Shown one piece after another: positions 19,780-30,147 of a stretch of DNA of 64,000 nt. The stretch is from the NCBI GenBank assembly GCA_963702445.1, contig CAVPCZ010000012.1:124001-188000 (forward strand), written 5' to 3'. The notes beneath the pieces were generated by a model that saw only the letters and a list, made by a program, of their open reading frames with translations, did not search any database and was not told the DNA's origin. The stretch is from CAVPCZ01 sp963702445 (GTDB lineage Bacteria > Bacteroidota > Ignavibacteria > UBA10030 > UBA6906). A program made the position numbers and the translations under genes. The first letter of the stretch is position 1; each line of letters begins with the position of its first letter.

Positions 19780-20692
19780 ACCCTGTTGCCCGTCGCCGTA
19801 ACGTCCTGTCGGGGTACCTTTTCATCTCTCCCTGGCTGATCGGCTTTCTCCTTTTTACCGCGGGCCCCATGCTTGCCTCAATCGGCATCAGCTTCACGTC
19901 CTGGAGCATGTTGTCGACGCCATCGTGGGTCGGTCTGGCCAATTACGAACGGATCTTCACCGAGGATCCCCTTTTTCTCCGCTCCCTCGGGAACACGGCC
20001 TACTACGTGGCCTTTTCCGTCCCCCTGACAATGGTGCTCGCGTTGGGCCTGGCGCTTCTGCTGAACCGGCGCTTCCCGGCATCGGGATATTCCGGACGAT
20101 CTTCTTTCTCCCTTCGATCACCAATCTGGTGGCCATCTCCATTCTCTGGATCTGGATATTCAACCCGGAGGTGGGTCTGCTGAATCGCGCCCTGGCTGTT
20201 GCCGGCATCGATGGTCCCCTGTGGCTCCAGAGCGAGAGCTGGTCGAAGCCCGCGCTGATCCTGATGTCCCTCTGGGGTGTCGGGGGATCCATGATCATCT
20301 TTCTCGCGGCACTCCAGGGGGTGCCCCCCGAGCTGTACGAGGCGGCGGAACTTGACGGCGCCGGCCGGTTCCGGTCTTTCTTTCACATCACGCTCCCCAT
20401 GATTTCCCCGGCGATGTTTTTCAGCCTGGTCATGAGCCTGATCGGCGGCTTTCAGGTATTCACACAGGCGTTCGTGATGACCGGCACCGCCCAGCCCGGA
20501 ACCGAGGGCGGGCCGAATAACGCGACCCTCTTTATGGTACTGTACCTCTATAAGAAGGCGTTCCAGGATTTTCAGATGGGATACGCCTCGGCACTTGCCT
20601 GGATTCTCTTCTTTCTCATCCTCCTGTTTACGCTTGCCCAGAAGAAACTCGGGCAGCGCTGGGTGTATTATGAGGCCGGAGATCGCCCATGA
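19776..20692 (+). CDS. ABC sugar transporter permease, MalF/UgpA type (one frameshift)
   Basis: Inner membrane subunit of a CUT1-type carbohydrate importer. A GTG start at 19776 overlaps the previous stop by 4 bp. The N-terminus is MNPVARRRNVLSGYLFISPWLIGFLLFTAGPM, followed by about six transmembrane helices. The frame breaks near 20082 (RRFP joins to GIGIFRTIFFLPSITN). Downstream is the EAA loop that contacts the ATPase, EAAELDGAGRFRSFFHITLPMISPA. About 305 residues when joined, the normal size. No ATPase gene is present in the window; a shared MsmK-type ATPase elsewhere is likely. Confidence 0.9.
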
Positions 20693-21558
20693 CGGAAACC
20701 GGCCGTTTCGGCAAAGTGTTCTGGACGGCGTTGTCCCGCTACACGGTGATGTATATTCTGCTGGGCACAATCGGCGTGGTCTTTCTCGCGCCCTTTGTGT
20801 GGATGCTCTCCGTCTCCGGCCACGACCTGGCGGGCGTATTCGCCGAGCCGTACCGCTGGATACCGGAGCGGTACCGCTGGGAGAATTTCAGCCTCGTCAC
20901 ATCGCTTCTCCCCTTCTGGAGGTATGCAGCCAACACGCTGTTCATTACCGTCCTTGTCCTTATCGGGACCCTCCTTTCGTGCTCGCTCGTGGCATACGGT
21001 TTTTCCCGGATTCACTTCCGGGGACGGGACACGCTGTTCGCGCTCTGCCTCTCCACCATGATGCTTCCCGGACAGGTCACCATGATCCCGCTGTACATGC
21101 TATTTGCCTCTCTCGGTTGGATCGATACGTATTTTCCGCTGATCGTCCCCGCTTTTTTCGGATCGCCCTTCTACATCTTTCTCCTCCGGCAGTTCTTCAT
21201 GACCATTCCGAGGGAGTACGACGAAGCCGCTGTCCTCGACGGAGCCGGGCGTCTGCGGATCTACTGGAGCATTGTTCTCCCGCTTGCAAGGCCTGCCCTG
21301 GCTGTCGTCGCCCTGTTTACCTTTGTCGGAACATGGAACGATTTCTTCGGTCCGTTGATCTATCTAAACTCTCCGGAGACGGCAACCCTGACACTGGGCC
21401 TGAGCATGCTGAAATCCCAGGTGGTGGGAACGGGTGCCACGCAGTGGCATCTGCTTATGGCCGGCGCCGTGCTCATCATGCTGCCCAACGTGGTCATCTT
21501 CTTCCTGGCGCAGAAACATTTCGTCAAAGGGATCACCGTGGGAGGGCTGAGGGGATGA
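20689..21558 (+). CDS. ABC sugar transporter permease, MalG type
   Basis: Second membrane subunit of the same importer; 289 residues, intact. The ATG overlaps the stop of the first permease (ATGA). The N-terminal helix is YTVMYILLGTIGVVFLAPFVWMLSVS. The conserved central part (MMLPGQVTMIPLYMLFASLGWIDTYFPLIVPAFFGSPFYIFLLRQFF) and the EAA loop (EYDEAAVLDGAGRLRIYWSIVLPLARPA) are clear. It ends LAQKHFVKGITVGGLRG, the usual C-terminus of MalG-type permeases. It is translationally coupled to the binding protein gene that follows. Confidence 0.95.
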   Translation: MTETGRFGKVFWTALSRYTVMYILLGTIGVVFLAPFVWMLSVSGHDLAGVFAEPYRWIPERYRWENFSLVTSLLPFWRYAANTLFITVLVLIGTLLSCSLVAYGFSRIHFRGRDTLFALCLSTMMLPGQVTMIPLYMLFASLGWIDTYFPLIVPAFFGSPFYIFLLRQFFMTIPREYDEAAVLDGAGRLRIYWSIVLPLARPALAVVALFTFVGTWNDFFGPLIYLNSPETATLTLGLSMLKSQVVGTGATQWHLLMAGAVLIMLPNVVIFFLAQKHFVKGITVGGLRG

Positions 21559-22904
21559 AACGCCTTCTTCTGCTGACAGGCGCGCTGATCACAGCGACAT
21601 GGCTGCCCGGTTGTGGAAGGCAGAACGCCGGCGGGACTGCCGAGGTGGTGTACAATTGTCCGGCCAATGCATCGGATATCGACGCCCTGAAGAGCGAGAT
21701 TCCCGCCTTCACGGCGGAATCGCACGTCGTCCTCACACTCAATCCCTTCACGGGACAGGACAAGCTGTACGCGATGATGGCCGCGGGGCAGGCACCGGAT
21801 ATCTTTTACACCAACACGACGATGCGGGACCGGCTTGCCGCCGAAGGGCGCCTTCTTGACCTGCGGACGGTGAGCAAAGGTGATCCCTTTGTGGAACGGT
21901 TGTGGCCCGCAGTGATCACGAACGGCACATCTCCCGACAGCGGCTGGTACAGCCTGGGAAATTGGAGTTTTACGCTCGGCGTCTACTACAATCGTGATCT
22001 GTTTGACGCCGCGGGCCTGCCGTACCCGGACACGGCGTGGACCTGGGAAACGATGCGCGGGCTGGCCCGCCGGCTGACCCTTGATGCGGACGGAGACGGT
22101 ACGCCTGAACGGTTCGGCATATTCATCGGGAGCCATTTTGTCGAAGCCCTCGAACAGATGAACGGCGCCGGCATACGGCCGAACACCCTCCTCGCCTCAC
22201 TGCCGGACCCTTCCGCCGGAGCATTCGAGAAATATCTCGCCCTCATGGTAGAAGGGCTGATGCCCGACATCCGCCGTGTACAGGCAATGGGCATGCAACC
22301 CGTCCAGCTGCTGCAAAGCGGAAGGGTTGCCATGCTCGTCGAAGCCGTCCCCCACCAGATGTTGATCGAGACCCTCGCCATCCGGTGGGGTGTTGCGCCG
22401 CTCCCGAGATTTGCGGGAAAGCCGCCGCAGTATTTCCGCACAAGCAGCGGCGGGCTTTCCATCAGCAGCAGCACGCGTTTTCCGGACGCCGCCTGGCAGA
22501 GCGTGAAGTGGATCGTCGGAAAAGCGAGCATCTACCAGCCGAATCCCGTCCTCCGGGATCTCGACTTCGTCGGCGGCTGGGAACGGCGGTATCCCCGGTT
22601 GCCCGGCAGCGGATTCCGGGAGGTGTGGACTCTCAGCCTGCAACATGACGGCGGCGATCCCCGCTTCTTCGTCCGGTTTTCCAGCTGGACTTCCGCCTCG
22701 ATCCTGGAACGACTTCAGCCCTATCTCGACCGGCTCTGGGCCCGGGAAATCGGAGTGAACGACGTCCGGAGTGCGCTCCCGGAAATCAATGCACACGCCG
22801 CAAGGGATCTGCGGGATCTCCTGCAAAGAGAAGGCATCAAACCGGCGTTTCGCCGGGTCATTGAACGCGAACTGGAAAGTCTTGAGCGTGGCACTGCACA
22901 GTGA
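21555..22904 (+). CDS. Extracellular solute-binding lipoprotein, family 1
   Basis: Sugar-binding component of the ABC importer; 449 residues from the ATG at 21555, which overlaps the permease stop (ATGA). The lipoprotein signal is MKRLLLLTGALITATWLPGC, the cysteine being lipidated. Family features include the early segment ALKSEIPAFTAES, FTGQDKLYAMMAAGQAPDIFYTNT, WSFTLGVYYNRDLFDAAGLPYPDTAWTWETMRGLARRLT (residues about 135-175) and DADGDGTPERFGIF. It probably binds an oligosaccharide that has crossed the outer membrane. A long upstream extension of the frame only overlaps the permeases and is not coding. Confidence 0.93.
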   Translation: MKRLLLLTGALITATWLPGCGRQNAGGTAEVVYNCPANASDIDALKSEIPAFTAESHVVLTLNPFTGQDKLYAMMAAGQAPDIFYTNTTMRDRLAAEGRLLDLRTVSKGDPFVERLWPAVITNGTSPDSGWYSLGNWSFTLGVYYNRDLFDAAGLPYPDTAWTWETMRGLARRLTLDADGDGTPERFGIFIGSHFVEALEQMNGAGIRPNTLLASLPDPSAGAFEKYLALMVEGLMPDIRRVQAMGMQPVQLLQSGRVAMLVEAVPHQMLIETLAIRWGVAPLPRFAGKPPQYFRTSSGGLSISSSTRFPDAAWQSVKWIVGKASIYQPNPVLRDLDFVGGWERRYPRLPGSGFREVWTLSLQHDGGDPRFFVRFSSWTSASILERLQPYLDRLWAREIGVNDVRSALPEINAHAARDLRDLLQREGIKPAFRRVIERELESLERGTAQ

Positions 22905-24255
22905 ACAGACGGGCGCCGCTTCTCTCATCGTGCGCGACGGGGAGGAGATTGTGTGCGAAATCCGGGATTTGTACCTCGCGAACGTCCGCTTCCACCCGCA
23001 CGGCAGGCATCTGATCGGGGCGGATGTCCCCCTTCCGCTCTTCTGGCGGCAATACGCCCACCACCAGCATCCCGAACGGAATGCGGGAAGTTTTGCTTCC
23101 CTGCGTGTGTTGCAGGAATCAGGAGAGAACGTAACCATCGAGTGCCATGGTACAACCCTCTCAGGGAATGTCATCAGTCAGTGTGTGTTGAGTGTCACAC
23201 GGCTGAGGGCTCCAATCGCCTACATCTACGAAGTTTCGACACAGCTGCGCGTGGCCGGGAACGGCTCCTGGCATGTGACGCCCAATCCCCAGCACGGTGA
23301 AGTGGAGTTCTGCAATCTCTGGCCGGAAGGCGCCTTTTCGGCGGATCCGCACACACACCTGCGCTATGACGCCTGTTATGTCATCCGGCCACAGCAGGTC
23401 GTCAGAATTCCGCACCACCATCTCGAAACGGTGGACAAGCGGAACATCACACTGCTCCCCGGGGACCGTCTCGCCTGGCTGGACGACGAGGAGAGTTTCT
23501 GCGTCGAGATCGTTGATGCAGCCCCGGCCACGGCAGGCATCTGTGCGTATATGTGGGATGCCCATATCGCCTACAAAGTCTGCACTGCGGAAACCGAGAT
23601 CATCCTTGGAGGGGGAAGAGAATTCCACGCCCGATTCCGGCTGTTCTCCCTTACTCGCGATGAAGCAGCACACATCGCGGTCCGTGCGGCGGCAATCACC
23701 GGGGAGGAGGGGTCCGATACTCCGGTTATCGTTGACGGCGTGCATTCGTTCCGAGAAACACTCGACGCCTGTACCGGCGATCCGTCGGCAATCTGGCCAT
23801 GGGAGACGGAGATTCTCGAGGGGAAAAGCGACGATGTCCGGTTCACCGTGGACCGTGAAGAGGGATTCGACGACAACAATGCGCTGCGCATTGATACCAC
23901 CCGCTACGCCACTGCACATTGGAAGGCGACCGCATTGGGGTCTGCGTTCCGCAAGGAACCGCTTCCCGGAGGCGTCAGGTTCAGGGTCGTTGCATACGTG
24001 AAGAGCCGCCTCGTGGAGGGATCGGCCGGGATCGGCATCCGGATACACCGGACCGGTGAGCCCGGCCTGTACGATACGGCGCAGTACGAGAAGTACCACA
24101 GCGCGATTTCCGCGGCGGGACAATCAGGCTGGACCCGCCTCGAGGTGACCACAGATGTCATTCTTCCCCCACCCGACCGGCTCCACATTCTGCTGGAAGT
24201 ATCCGGCAAGGGTACATGCTGGTTCGACAATGTTCAACTGACGAGTATTCCATGA
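22888..24255 (+). CDS. Unknown protein with C-terminal carbohydrate-binding-like beta-sandwich
   Basis: About 455 residues from a GTG at 22888 that overlaps the binding protein gene by 17 bp. There is no signal peptide, so it is probably cytoplasmic. Residues 1-290 are beta-rich with many histidines (FWRQYAHHQHPERN; WHVTPNPQHGEVEFCNLWPEGAFSADPHTHLRYDACYVI; PHHHLETVDKRNITLLPGDRLAW), suggesting a galactose-mutarotase-like or cupin-like fold. The last 130 residues (FRVVAYVKSRLVEGSAGIGIRIHR ... GWTRLEVTTDVILPPPDRLHILLEVSGKGTCWFDNVQL) resemble family 4/9 carbohydrate-binding modules. The stop overlaps the next start by 4 bp. Specific function unknown; the operon context suggests handling of an imported saccharide. 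Confidence 0.6.
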   Translation: MALHSEQTGAASLIVRDGEEIVCEIRDLYLANVRFHPHGRHLIGADVPLPLFWRQYAHHQHPERNAGSFASLRVLQESGENVTIECHGTTLSGNVISQCVLSVTRLRAPIAYIYEVSTQLRVAGNGSWHVTPNPQHGEVEFCNLWPEGAFSADPHTHLRYDACYVIRPQQVVRIPHHHLETVDKRNITLLPGDRLAWLDDEESFCVEIVDAAPATAGICAYMWDAHIAYKVCTAETEIILGGGREFHARFRLFSLTRDEAAHIAVRAAAITGEEGSDTPVIVDGVHSFRETLDACTGDPSAIWPWETEILEGKSDDVRFTVDREEGFDDNNALRIDTTRYATAHWKATALGSAFRKEPLPGGVRFRVVAYVKSRLVEGSAGIGIRIHRTGEPGLYDTAQYEKYHSAISAAGQSGWTRLEVTTDVILPPPDRLHILLEVSGKGTCWFDNVQLTSIP

Positions 24256-26315
24256 AGATCTCCACTCCACACGGGCGCCCGCCGGCCTCGATTCTGGTCT
24301 GGACACTACCCGACAGCGTCATCGAAGACCCGCCTCTCCTCGAGGAGCAGTTCCACGAGATCCGCCGGTCGGGGTTCGGCGGAGTTGCGCCCTTCGTCCG
24401 GTGCAGCCGGTATACGTGGAATGATCCGCCGGCACGAAAGACCCTCCGGGCAATCGGTGTGCTGTGCAAGAAATACCGGATGGAGCACTGGATCGGACCG
24501 GATCCGCGCTTTGTGTCCCGGGAACTTATTACGGGGGGAAACGGACTCGAAGTCCTGCTCTTCGGTGACAAAGCACGGGCAGACGTGTTCCCCAATTTCG
24601 GGACCGTGACAGATGGTCCTTTTTCGGTCCGGTGCCGGCTCTCCCCCCGCCACGTTCACACGCTGAACGAGGTCGCGATCGAATATACACCCATAGGACT
24701 GGCCGGTGTCTTCGCCGTCCGCCAGGAACACAACGCCGCCTTCCCGGCGGAAGTCGTGGACATCACCCCTGATTCCCGGTTCTTCTACAACGCGCGCGAC
24801 CGGTATGTGGAGGCGTTTGGATCTTTTCCGTCACGAGAGACCGGGAACTGGAGAATCCTCGCGTTCTTCAAGGCGCTGACCAACCACGTCGACTACTCCA
24901 ACTCCCGTCAGATGCAGACCTATATGTCCATGCTCACCGGACTCAAGAAAGAACGGTGTGCTGCAGACGGAGTGATGTGGGATGAACCAGGATACACCTG
25001 CACGTACGGGACGCTCCCTTTTTCTCCGGTCATCAGACGGGAGTACCTCAAACATGCGGGACGGAGTATTGAGACGGATCTGTGGAAACTTGCACTGCCC
25101 GCGCACGATGAGAGCCATATTCCCGTCCGGAACACGTATTACCGCGTCATCCAACAGTCCGTGAACAAGGCAAATGCTGCCACCACACGGCACATGAAAC
25201 GACTCTGGGGAAAGGATGTCGTTTCGGGTATTCATGACACGTGGCATTTTGAGTCTGCAGATATGTGTGACATGAACCATGGCAGCCTCGACCTCTGGGA
25301 AGCCATGAAGACAAAGTCCGGCGGCTTTGTTGATCTGGGAGGTATCGATCAACTTCGCAATCCGGACTCACCCTGGTACGCTCACCTTGCGGCGATGAGC
25401 ATTATCTGCGCATCGCTCGGAAGGAGAAGCGGCGGCGGATATGCATACAACAACCTCTGGACGGTGGGCGATGACAACGGTGAGGGGTGGCAGACCGGGG
25501 TGATGGGGCACTGTGTGGACACCATGGCTCTCTTCGGCACCAGGTGGCTGGCACATGCCTACGGGCCCGTCGGCACAATCGGTCAGGAACGTTCCTTCCT
25601 GGATTCCCCCCCCTTGCCCGGGTATCCGGATCATAGTACATGGCCGGGGTTCCCTGAATGGAACCGCCGGCTTGCCGGACATCTTGAAATGGTTGAGCAC
25701 CGGCTGCCCGAAGCAAACCTGCTCGTCGTCTTTCCCGTTGAAACCCTTTACGCCCTTGCCGGCCCGGCGGCGGACGATGCCGCAGCCGGGGTGTTTCGAC
25801 TGCTCCTCGCTCTGCTCGACACTCACTATCACGTTGAAGTTGTTTCGGCAGCCCTGTGCCGCGACGGGAGGTTCGAGAAGGGGGCATACGTTTCCGGAAA
25901 GCGACGCTTCGATGCAGTCCTTCTTCCCTTCCCCCGGGTACTCCACCCCGACATTCTCCCCCTCCTGCGGCGACAGATGAAGAATGTGCTTCTCTTCCAG
26001 GGAACGCCAGAGAGGATGAACAACGGCCGGAAAGTTACCGTTCGTCCCGCTGAAAGCCGGCCAGATATCGACGGCGCACTCCTCTGGCTCAAAGATATGC
26101 CGAATCTGCGACCGGTGGAGGCACCTGCCGGATCGTGGGTGTCGTCGACACCTGTCCGGGCGGGAACGGTGATAACTCTTGCGCCATCCCGTTACGGGTA
26201 TACGTACGGGGGACGTCTGAGCAGACATGCTGTGTCCATTGATATTTCCCGGACAAGCGGCCTGACCCGCGTGCTTTTCCCACACGAGGGCGGACCGGTG
26301 ATCCTGAAAGATTGA
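24252..26315 (+). CDS. Probable glycoside hydrolase of unassigned family
   Basis: 687 residues from the ATG at 24252, coupled to the previous gene by ATGA. No signal peptide is visible. The first 450 residues read like a TIM-barrel hydrolase: ILVWTLPDSVIEDPPLLEEQFHEIRRSGFGGVAPF at the start, and acidic strand ends such as GVMWDEPGYTCTYG and VVSGIHDTWHFESADMCDMNHGSLDLW. The last 200 residues (LLVVFPVETLYALAGPAADDAAAGVFRLLLALLDTHYHVEVVSAALC ... FDAVLLPFPRVLHPDILPLLRRQMKNVLLFQG) resemble the Rossmann-like trimerisation domain of GH42 and the similar domain of GH106-type enzymes. I cannot assign family or substrate. The acidic residues in VMWDEPGY are candidates for catalysis. Confidence 0.6.
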   Translation: MKISTPHGRPPASILVWTLPDSVIEDPPLLEEQFHEIRRSGFGGVAPFVRCSRYTWNDPPARKTLRAIGVLCKKYRMEHWIGPDPRFVSRELITGGNGLEVLLFGDKARADVFPNFGTVTDGPFSVRCRLSPRHVHTLNEVAIEYTPIGLAGVFAVRQEHNAAFPAEVVDITPDSRFFYNARDRYVEAFGSFPSRETGNWRILAFFKALTNHVDYSNSRQMQTYMSMLTGLKKERCAADGVMWDEPGYTCTYGTLPFSPVIRREYLKHAGRSIETDLWKLALPAHDESHIPVRNTYYRVIQQSVNKANAATTRHMKRLWGKDVVSGIHDTWHFESADMCDMNHGSLDLWEAMKTKSGGFVDLGGIDQLRNPDSPWYAHLAAMSIICASLGRRSGGGYAYNNLWTVGDDNGEGWQTGVMGHCVDTMALFGTRWLAHAYGPVGTIGQERSFLDSPPLPGYPDHSTWPGFPEWNRRLAGHLEMVEHRLPEANLLVVFPVETLYALAGPAADDAAAGVFRLLLALLDTHYHVEVVSAALCRDGRFEKGAYVSGKRRFDAVLLPFPRVLHPDILPLLRRQMKNVLLFQGTPERMNNGRKVTVRPAESRPDIDGALLWLKDMPNLRPVEAPAGSWVSSTPVRAGTVITLAPSRYGYTYGGRLSRHAVSIDISRTSGLTRVLFPHEGGPVILKD

Positions 26316-26342
26316 TTCGCACACAAACCCCACGAGCTCACC

Positions 26343-27773
26343 ATGATGACGCAATCCACAGTCAGACACCCACGGCGCCGGAACCGTATTCCGGAACCGT
26401 CCGTTGCCGTTGCCCCCGGTCAAATGCCGCGGCCCATCAAGATCACCGTCCTCGGCGCGGGAAGTATGTTCACGCCGAAACTGGTGAACGATGTCCTGAG
26501 AATTCCCGGCGAACAGGGGGGAATCATCGGACTGGTGGACATCGACCCGCATCGGCTCACCACAATGCACCGGCTGATCAAGCGGCTTGTCGCCCACCTT
26601 GGAAAACCATCGTGGAAGGTTATCGCCTCGACAGACCGCAACGAAATCCTGAGTGGGAGCCACTACCTCGTCAACTGTATCGAGGTAAGCGGTATGGATT
26701 GCGTCCGGTGGGACAATGATATTCCGTTGAAGTACGGTGTTGACCAGTGTATCGGTGATACGATCGGTCCGGGCGGGCTCTTCAAAGGACTGCGCACCAT
26801 CCCGGTTTGGCTGGAAGTACTGCGTGACGCGGAAGCCCTCTGCCCCGGTGCTCTCGTGTTGAATTACACGAACCCCATGAGCATGATGTGTCTTGCGGCG
26901 GGCCGCAGGAGCCCGCTTGCAGTGGTCGGCCTCTGTCATTCCGTGCAGGGAACAAGCCGTCTCCTTGCAACCCGTGCCGGCGTGCCGTACGACGAGATGG
27001 AGTGGGAATGCGCCGGGATCAACCACCTTGCCTGGTTCACGACGCTCAGGCATCACGGCGAGGATCTGTATCCTCTTCTGAAGGCGAAAGCCCGCCGGGA
27101 TCTGGCCGGAAAGCCGGACGACCCCGCAGACGCCAAAGATCTGGTCCGCAAGGATGTCATGCTGCAGTTCGGTGCATTCGTGACCGAGTCGAGCGGACAT
27201 CTGTCGGAGTACCTCCCGTACTACCGCAAGCGGCCGGATCTTGTGGCACGGTACTGCCGCGACGGCTATGATGGAGGGTCGGGTTTCTACGCGCGTGAGT
27301 GGCCGGGCTGGCGCAAGGCGGCAGACCGGGAACGTCTCGAAATGCTTCAGGGGAAACGGCCGCTGGAGTGGGAGCGGAGCTGGGAGTATGCAAGCTGGAT
27401 CATCGAAGCGCGGGAAAAGGACATTCCCATGCGCATCTATGGCAACGTGATGAACACGTGGAGAGACCAGGGCGCCCTGCTGGCCAATCTTCCTCTCGAC
27501 GGCTGTGTGGAAGTCGCCTGCTTCGTCGACCGGAAGGGAATCCGGCCCGTGCGGTTCGGACGACTCCCGGCCCAGATGGCGGCACTGTGTGACGGGAACA
27601 TGAGAATGTTCGACCTCGCGACGACCGCTGCCATGGAAAGAAGCAAAGAAGCCGCGGTACATGCGCTGATGCTCGACCCGTTGACGTCCGCCGTGTGCAG
27701 CCCCGCAGAGATACGTGCAATGTGTATCGAGCTCTTCGAAGCCGAGCGGCAGTACCTTAAAGGATACAAATGA
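26343..27773 (+). CDS. Glycoside hydrolase family 4, alpha-galactosidase-like
   Basis: NAD- and divalent-metal-dependent cytoplasmic glycosidase that works by oxidation and elimination; 476 residues. The nucleotide site is ITVLGAGSMFTPKLVNDVL (about residues 33-51). Other family segments are VNCIEVSG, LVLNYTNPMSM, the metal motif GLCHSVQG and GINHLAWF. In GH4 the residues after the CH pair track specificity, and CHSV is the form reported for alpha-galactosidases such as MelA. That suggests alpha-galactoside or galacturonide as substrate. The first ATG (26343) leaves a 27-residue proline- and arginine-rich leader; an internal start just before residue 28 (MPRPIKITVLG) is possible. The operon continues 13 bp downstream. 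Confidence 0.88.
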   Translation: MMTQSTVRHPRRRNRIPEPSVAVAPGQMPRPIKITVLGAGSMFTPKLVNDVLRIPGEQGGIIGLVDIDPHRLTTMHRLIKRLVAHLGKPSWKVIASTDRNEILSGSHYLVNCIEVSGMDCVRWDNDIPLKYGVDQCIGDTIGPGGLFKGLRTIPVWLEVLRDAEALCPGALVLNYTNPMSMMCLAAGRRSPLAVVGLCHSVQGTSRLLATRAGVPYDEMEWECAGINHLAWFTTLRHHGEDLYPLLKAKARRDLAGKPDDPADAKDLVRKDVMLQFGAFVTESSGHLSEYLPYYRKRPDLVARYCRDGYDGGSGFYAREWPGWRKAADRERLEMLQGKRPLEWERSWEYASWIIEAREKDIPMRIYGNVMNTWRDQGALLANLPLDGCVEVACFVDRKGIRPVRFGRLPAQMAALCDGNMRMFDLATTAAMERSKEAAVHALMLDPLTSAVCSPAEIRAMCIELFEAERQYLKGYK

Positions 27774-27785
27774 GTCGCCGGCTCA

Positions 27786-30147
27786 ATGACTCCCGTGCAC
27801 ACTGACAGCCGGCACGCTCCGGAATTTCTGGGCACCGCGGAGGTGCACCCCATTCCGGATTCCCCCGGATCCTACCGGGCGCAACCGTTGGAGACCCTCC
27901 ATGGAGAGATCACGGTGGTGCTGGAGTGCACCGCCGCGGAATTTCCCTTCGAACAGTATTGCAGGTATATGAGGCGTAAGGATGAAGGCGACACGTACAC
28001 ATTTTCCTCGATGGAATTCGCGGCCGACCCGCCCGGGCTCCGCCTCGGCCCCTGGCCCGGCTGGCGCGGGATCCCGGCATTGCCCGCGCTCACCCTCTCC
28101 TGCGGGAGAGAACAAACGCCTGTGCAAGCCACGTTCTGGGGAGATGAGATTTCGCAGAAGATTCTGCGGGGGTTCTGCCGCATTACACCGGAATCCGGAA
28201 GGGATGTGATTGTCACGAGTGGTGATCCGGACATTGTGCCGGTCCGCATCCTGCTCTACCGCACGACCTCGGTGCGAGCCCATCCGATCTCCGCGGCGCT
28301 CAAACCGGAACTCACCGGTGTGCATCCACGACTGTTGATCACCCCCTCTACCCTGCCCGCACTTCGCGGACGCGCGGCCGGTTCGCATGCCTCCGGCTGG
28401 CAGACTATACTGGATTTGCTCGATTCCTGGGATCTTCCCTTTGCCAGGACTGCGGAATCCAAAACCGTCGGCGGTCCCCAGCGGTTCACGGGCGAGGATA
28501 GAGTGGTGGTGTCCGCGTTTATCGCCTCCATCGATCCGCGGGAAGAGAATTTCAGCAGAGCCCGTGAGGCCTTCCTGAGCTATCTGGAGGAAACAGAGCG
28601 TCCGGACTTTGAACCGCTCACGATAGACACACAGGCGGGCGAGGTGTTGTTTGTGCTCTGCCTGGGATATGATTGGCTCCACCCGCTCCTGTCCGCCGGA
28701 GAGCGGGAACAGGCGAGACAGAGATTGTACCGGATAGCGGATATCTGCCGGGCATTTCTCGGCAGCGAACGGCACGACTACGGTCAGGCCCACTATCTCG
28801 GGTGCGGACTCGGGCTGCTGGCGTTTTCTTTTCTCTTCTGGGAGGATCATCCGGGAGCTGCGGAGCTGGCCGCCCGCCTCCGTGGAGATCTGGACTGCGC
28901 CCTCTCTCTTCTTCCCCAAGACGGCTCCTATCCACACGGCATCAATCTGTGGATCTATGAGTTTGGTTTCCTCCTGCGCTGGCTGGAACTCCTCCGGATA
29001 TGCACCGGCGAAGATCTCTGGCGGACCACGCCCGGCGTGGAACGGGCATCCGCATTCCGGGCTGCGACGCTTTCCCCCGACGGCCTGTACGGAGTCACCA
29101 TCGGGGATCCCCAGTACCGGGTCGGCGGCGACAGCTGGTGTCATTATCTTGATCGCGGCACGGACGGGTTCTCCGCTTGCGCAATCGCTGGGGAAACTTC
29201 TGCAGTTCCTTCCGCACGAAGGTGTCGATGTGCGGAATGTGCCTGCCCGGAGGCGGGTCTATGAGTTCCTCTTCTTTGATCCCGCCGTTGCGCCGGCGGT
29301 CACACTTCCACAGATGGAGTATTTTGCCGATGGCGGCCAGGTCTGCCTTCGCTCCGGCGATGCCGTCTTCACATTCAGGTCGGGCCCGCCCCTGGGCATG
29401 CAACGATACCGGAACGGCGAGTACGGCGCATACGGCCACAGCGACCCGGCAAACGGAACATTCCTGCTGTACAGACGGAACACCTTTCTCGTGAACGGTT
29501 CAGGGCCGGTGTACCGCCGTGATTCCTCCCTTCATAATATCGTCACCATAGACGGCCGGGGACAGATAGGAGACTCCACGGTCTGGCTGCCGGACTTCAT
29601 TCCGCCGGATGTGCTGGCTCCGCCGCCGGCCGTCCGGGTCGACGGCACAACCATCGCCCTTTCCGTAGAGCTGTCCGGCTCGTTCCTGCCGCACCTGGAG
29701 GTGGAACAATGCACCCGCGCACTCTATGTGGATCTGCATCGCTGCATTGCCGGCGTTGATACCGTCCGGTGTACCCGTGCGCATTCCATCGAACTCAATA
29801 TGCACTCCTGGGGGAATTTTGTACCCGCAGCCGGAGTACGGGAAAGAGTCTATGCGCTTCCCGGCGGTGTCCGGTACATTCTGCTCGCCCCTTCCGGTGT
29901 GACGGATGAGACGGGTTTCACAGAGTTTGTCCCGGCATACCCGAATGACGGGACACGGGATCATTACCTGAAGAGCGCCGTGCACGCGGCAGAGACGAGG
30001 TTCATCTGGTGTTATCTGTTCGCGCCGGAACCCCTCCCGGCCGTTGAACCGGCCGGACAATCCACGTTCCGCATATCGTTTGCAGGGGGTTTTTCTCTTC
30101 TGTATGACGGCCGCTGGCTGAGCCGGGAACCCTTCCATGCGCATTGA
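27786..30147 (+). CDS. Heparinase II/III-like protein (one frameshift)
   Basis: About 786 residues when joined; the frame changes near 29150. Residues 1-160 are beta-rich. A long helical toroid follows (GVHPRLLITPSTLPALRGRAAGSHASGWQTILD ... FVLCLGYDWLHPLLSAGEREQARQRLYRIADICRAFL ... HYLGCGLGLLAFSFLFWED), then a C-terminal beta-sandwich (GGQVCLRSGDAVFTFRSGP; NTFLVNGSGP; HNIVTIDGRGQIGDSTVW). Toroid plus sandwich with LxxHNxxxIDGxGQ is the layout of heparinase II/III-type uronic acid lyases. There is no signal peptide, so it would act on imported oligosaccharides. It starts 12 bp after the GH4 gene and overlaps the next gene by 11 bp. Confidence 0.75.

Noticed and set aside
20595..21554. Long in-frame extension upstream of the binding lipoprotein
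   Set aside because: It overlaps the two permeases in another frame, and the lipoprotein signal begins at the ATG at 21555 with the ATGA overlap.
25368..27662. A 764-codon open frame on the minus strand
   Set aside because: It lies antisense to two well-supported plus-strand genes (the 24252 hydrolase and GH4), has no recognisable domains and reads as low-complexity Arg/His/Pro-rich sequence. It is a shadow frame caused by GC-rich codon use.
27783..29144. A 453-codon minus-strand frame
   Set aside because: Antisense to the heparinase-like gene, with no domain or start signal of its own.
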